A DNA stretch of 64,000 bases, from the NCBI RefSeq assembly GCF_022965805.1, contig NC_133108.1, positions 26,007,545-26,071,544 of the forward strand, read 5' to 3'. A program made the position numbers and the translations under genes. Positions 61,431 through 64,000 of this stretch are shown in pieces. Origin of the DNA: Primulina eburnea. Its lineage: Eukaryota; Streptophyta; Magnoliopsida; Lamiales; Gesneriaceae. Position 1 is the stretch's first letter, and the number at the start of each line of letters is the position of its first letter. The notes beneath the pieces are model-generated. The model was not told the DNA's origin. It saw nothing but the letters and a program-made list of their open reading frames with translations, and ran no database searches.

Positions 61431-64000
61431 TTAGATTGCATATGTATTGATATATACTAATGCATTTCCTACGATTATCTTTGATTGAATTGCATTGATA
61501 TATGTGGTACCTGTTGGGCCTGTGTTTACTGTAGTATTGATACCCTTACCTTGTGAGAGAGAAAGATTGATCTCAGAGATTCTGTGACATATTGTATACT
61601 ACAGTAAGATGAGACTGAGATTGAGTTAGATTTTGACGTACTTGTGTTTTCTGATTTGACCGCATTATTGATGTTAATATGATGAACAAGTATAGAACTA
61701 TTATAGATTCCTTTCAGGAGAGTACAAGATTCAGACCAGATATGGTTGATGACTAGAGATGTCACAGTAATTATTCTAGATTTAGAATTCCTGTGATATT
61801 TAGATTGTCTAAGACTCGATTTTTACAGAAAGGAACAGATGATATCCTTATGTATTCAGTAGATGTACTGAAATCGAGCTTAGTATTGGCAGATTTGCCA
61901 ATGATGTGCGAATTGGCTGATGTTGTCAGATAAGATTTTAAATTTGCTTTATTGCAGAAAGATAGATTTCAGAATTGAATCCAGGTCAGATACTGATTGT
62001 TGTTTTAGAATTCAGTATAGAATAACATTGAATGATACAGAATGAACTGAAAGAATTGAAAGATCAGTAGAAAAGTACCGACACATCTGATTTAGTGTTG
62101 CTCTTTGGCGTGTTTCAGTATCTTCAGAGATGTTCTGATGATCTATGCCTGTTATATCTATGAGATTTTGATATAATTGTAGCATTTGATTTATCGAATC
62201 GAATATCTGAAGAGTGTATTGAATATTCTGAGAACTGTGATGATTGTATACAGAAATTATTCAGATAAGAATCCTGCTTGAAACAGATTGTATTCAGAGT
62301 ATGCGATATCTGAAGTTAGTATACCGATTGACTTTGATACAGTGAGATGGTGATCAGGGGCTGATAATGATACCGATATCAGAAAGTTCAGAAATGTCCT
62401 AAATGTATTTTGTCTGTTTTGGCAGATTATTTTATTCGACAATTACTTTATATCTGCTGAATATTGTTATTGTTCTAAATCAGTAGTTGAGACATCTTAT
62501 ATTGTTTTGGGGAGCATATTTGATTTGCCGATGAGATATAACATTTGATCAGAATGACATGAAGATATTTACCAGAAATCATTGTTTTATGAGTTCACTG
62601 AACTAACTAGATATGTATAGGATATTGATATTTTGTTTTTGATTTGATATTATTGTTATTTTGAATCATTGTTTGATACAGATTATTGTAACCGTTGAGA
62701 TTATATAAAGTTCAAACCGAATCAGAGCTGAATTCGAGAATTACAGCAGTTTAGAAATGTGATTAGAATGTTCAGAACTTGAATGTGATAATCAGAGCAG
62801 AACATCGAGCAGAGTAGCAGATATGTGATTTGTACCGTATAAGAATGATTATCTTGTGATATCAGAATGTTTCAGAATTGTCAACAGAATTTGATATCGA
62901 CAGTCAGAACAGAATACCAGGTAGGTATTTCTTCTTTAATTTATGTTATTAACTGATTTGTTTATGTCAGTAGTTCGGATCTGAAATAACATATAGGGTC
63001 AGATATGCACCGTAGTGGATTCAGTTTTCGTTCTGATGATTGAAAATGTATGATATCCGAACAGATAGTTGTGTTATAGACTGATGAGATCAGTTATGAC
63101 AGAAATTGTATTGAAATATTGGCAGAAATGATACTGAAATTTATGAACTGGCTATAAATGAAAATAGAAAGATAGAAGTCAGAAGATTTAGTACAGACTT
63201 TGTATATTTTTGATGAGAAATGGGGAGTATAATTCGATGAATTTCGTAATGAGATTACTACAATACTATCCAGATCATGATATGATATGATTGCGATTGA
63301 CAGATTGTTCAATCGTTTGTACCAGATAACGTACAAACATGACCAAATGACACAGATTGGTATCAGAAAAATGGTCAGAATAATTAGAATACAGAAGTAG
63401 AGTACATCAGATTATGATTTTGCTTGAGGTTGTATTCGTGACAGAGCATACCATGAATTCCTTCCTATATTATCCACCGATTGACAGATAGCCGGAACAT
63501 ATTGTCCAGATAGTAGAAGATATTTGTGGAGTTGTAGTGCTGGATGTTAGAACTAATTGATATGACCTATTATCACTGCGTGACTATAGCTATCAGCTTA
63601 TCAGATGGGTAATGAGATAGTTATAGACCAGACGGTATACAGTGAATATTACAGATTTTTTTTTTAAAAAAAAAATTCGAAGGAAGATGAAAATAGTTCA
63701 AAATAAACAGATTAAGGAAACCAACGTCGGATGATGACGATTGGTATTTGAAGCTGAAGACTGTATATGTCCTTGATTGGGATAAACAGATTGGATAACA
63801 ACTACTGGTATTGTTTTGCTATGAACTGTGATTGATTTATACGGATGTTGTATAACCAACATGGCAAGATTGATTCTGTTAGAGTTAGTTTAAGAAGTAT
63901 TATGATAATATATTTCATTAAGTCGTATTCCAGAGTGGAAATCAGAGGTTGATACAAGAAAGAGATTTCAGAATGGATTTATTGAGATGAGAGTTTGATT
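61431..64000 (+). pseudogene. Duplicated element D pol remnant, runs off window
   Basis: Copy of 24981-27550, without open frames. The D 3' LTR would begin at 64087, just beyond the window. Confidence 0.85.

Larger units (their letters stand above)
56272..64000. repeat. Second copy of a recent tandem duplication (matches 19822-27550)
   Basis: Every landmark recurs at +36,450: gag start 20821/57271, C LTR edges 20958/57408 and 22539/58989, B LTR end 24320/60770, A LTR end 24660/61110, and the T10A10 run 27206/63656. I noticed only about a dozen substitutions and no indel. The copy runs past the window end. Its left edge joins the G array, making a tandem unit of 36,450 bp (19822-56271). Confidence 0.93.

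Noticed and set aside
1..64000. Host genes, tRNA, rRNA, microRNA precursors
   Set aside because: None recognised. All open frames of note belong to retroelements, and the tRNA-like matches are primer-binding sites.

Overview
The window is plant nuclear DNA, most likely from a eudicot. Every base I can assign belongs to LTR retrotransposons or repeats derived from them. I found no host gene, tRNA, rRNA, or organelle or bacterial gene. Evidence for a plant: Ty3/gypsy Gag-Pol with a C-terminal chromodomain-like tail (Tekay/Del type), 1.5-2.2 kb LTRs, primer-binding sites TGGTATCAGAGC (plant initiator-Met tRNA), purine-rich tracts and 5-bp target-site duplications (TSDs). Placement in Lamiales is only a guess from the style of the polyproteins.

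The layout is a nest up to five layers deep. I name the elements A, B, C, D, D', E and F. Layer 0 is a tandem array (G) of 363-364 bp units made from a gypsy integrase core (29793-31058, continuing 55324-56271). Layer 1: D (+; 24661-29792, 5' part outside the window) and D' (+; 31059-55323, TSD TCTAT) sit in or next to G. Layer 2: A (-; right end at 24660) sits in D gag; F (-; 34562-43060, TSD CTGTG) and E (-; 44778-52402, TSD ACATT) sit in D'. Layer 3: a Copia element (+; 1-6299, 5' end outside the window) sits in A gag, and B (+; 8427-24320, TSD GGTGC) sits in the A LTR. Layer 4: C (-; 15122-22539, TSD TTATC) sits in the 3' LTR of B. From 56272 to the window end the sequence repeats 19822-27550 at a constant offset of 36,450 bases. 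This is the start of a second unit of a very recent tandem duplication of this mosaic.

Two elements have open, full-length Gag-Pol: B (10481-15001) and E (46327-50757). F is the same family as B but has two nonsense codons. C is the same family as E but has a frameshift and lacks exactly the protease domain. D and D' keep gag but have a decayed pol, although the two D' LTRs are still nearly identical. They look like gag-only, non-autonomous elements moved in trans, with B/F as plausible helper.

The observations most worth following are: (1) the protease segment missing from C has exact GT...AG ends and is 354 bp (3 x 118), as if C were reverse-transcribed from a spliced RNA; (2) arrays of a 14-bp dyad, ACCGC-ACCC-GCGGT, upstream of the promoter in all the chromoviral LTR families; (3) small leader hairpins kept by compensatory or wobble changes between families; (4) the integrase-derived satellite-like array; (5) the 36.45-kb tandem duplication.
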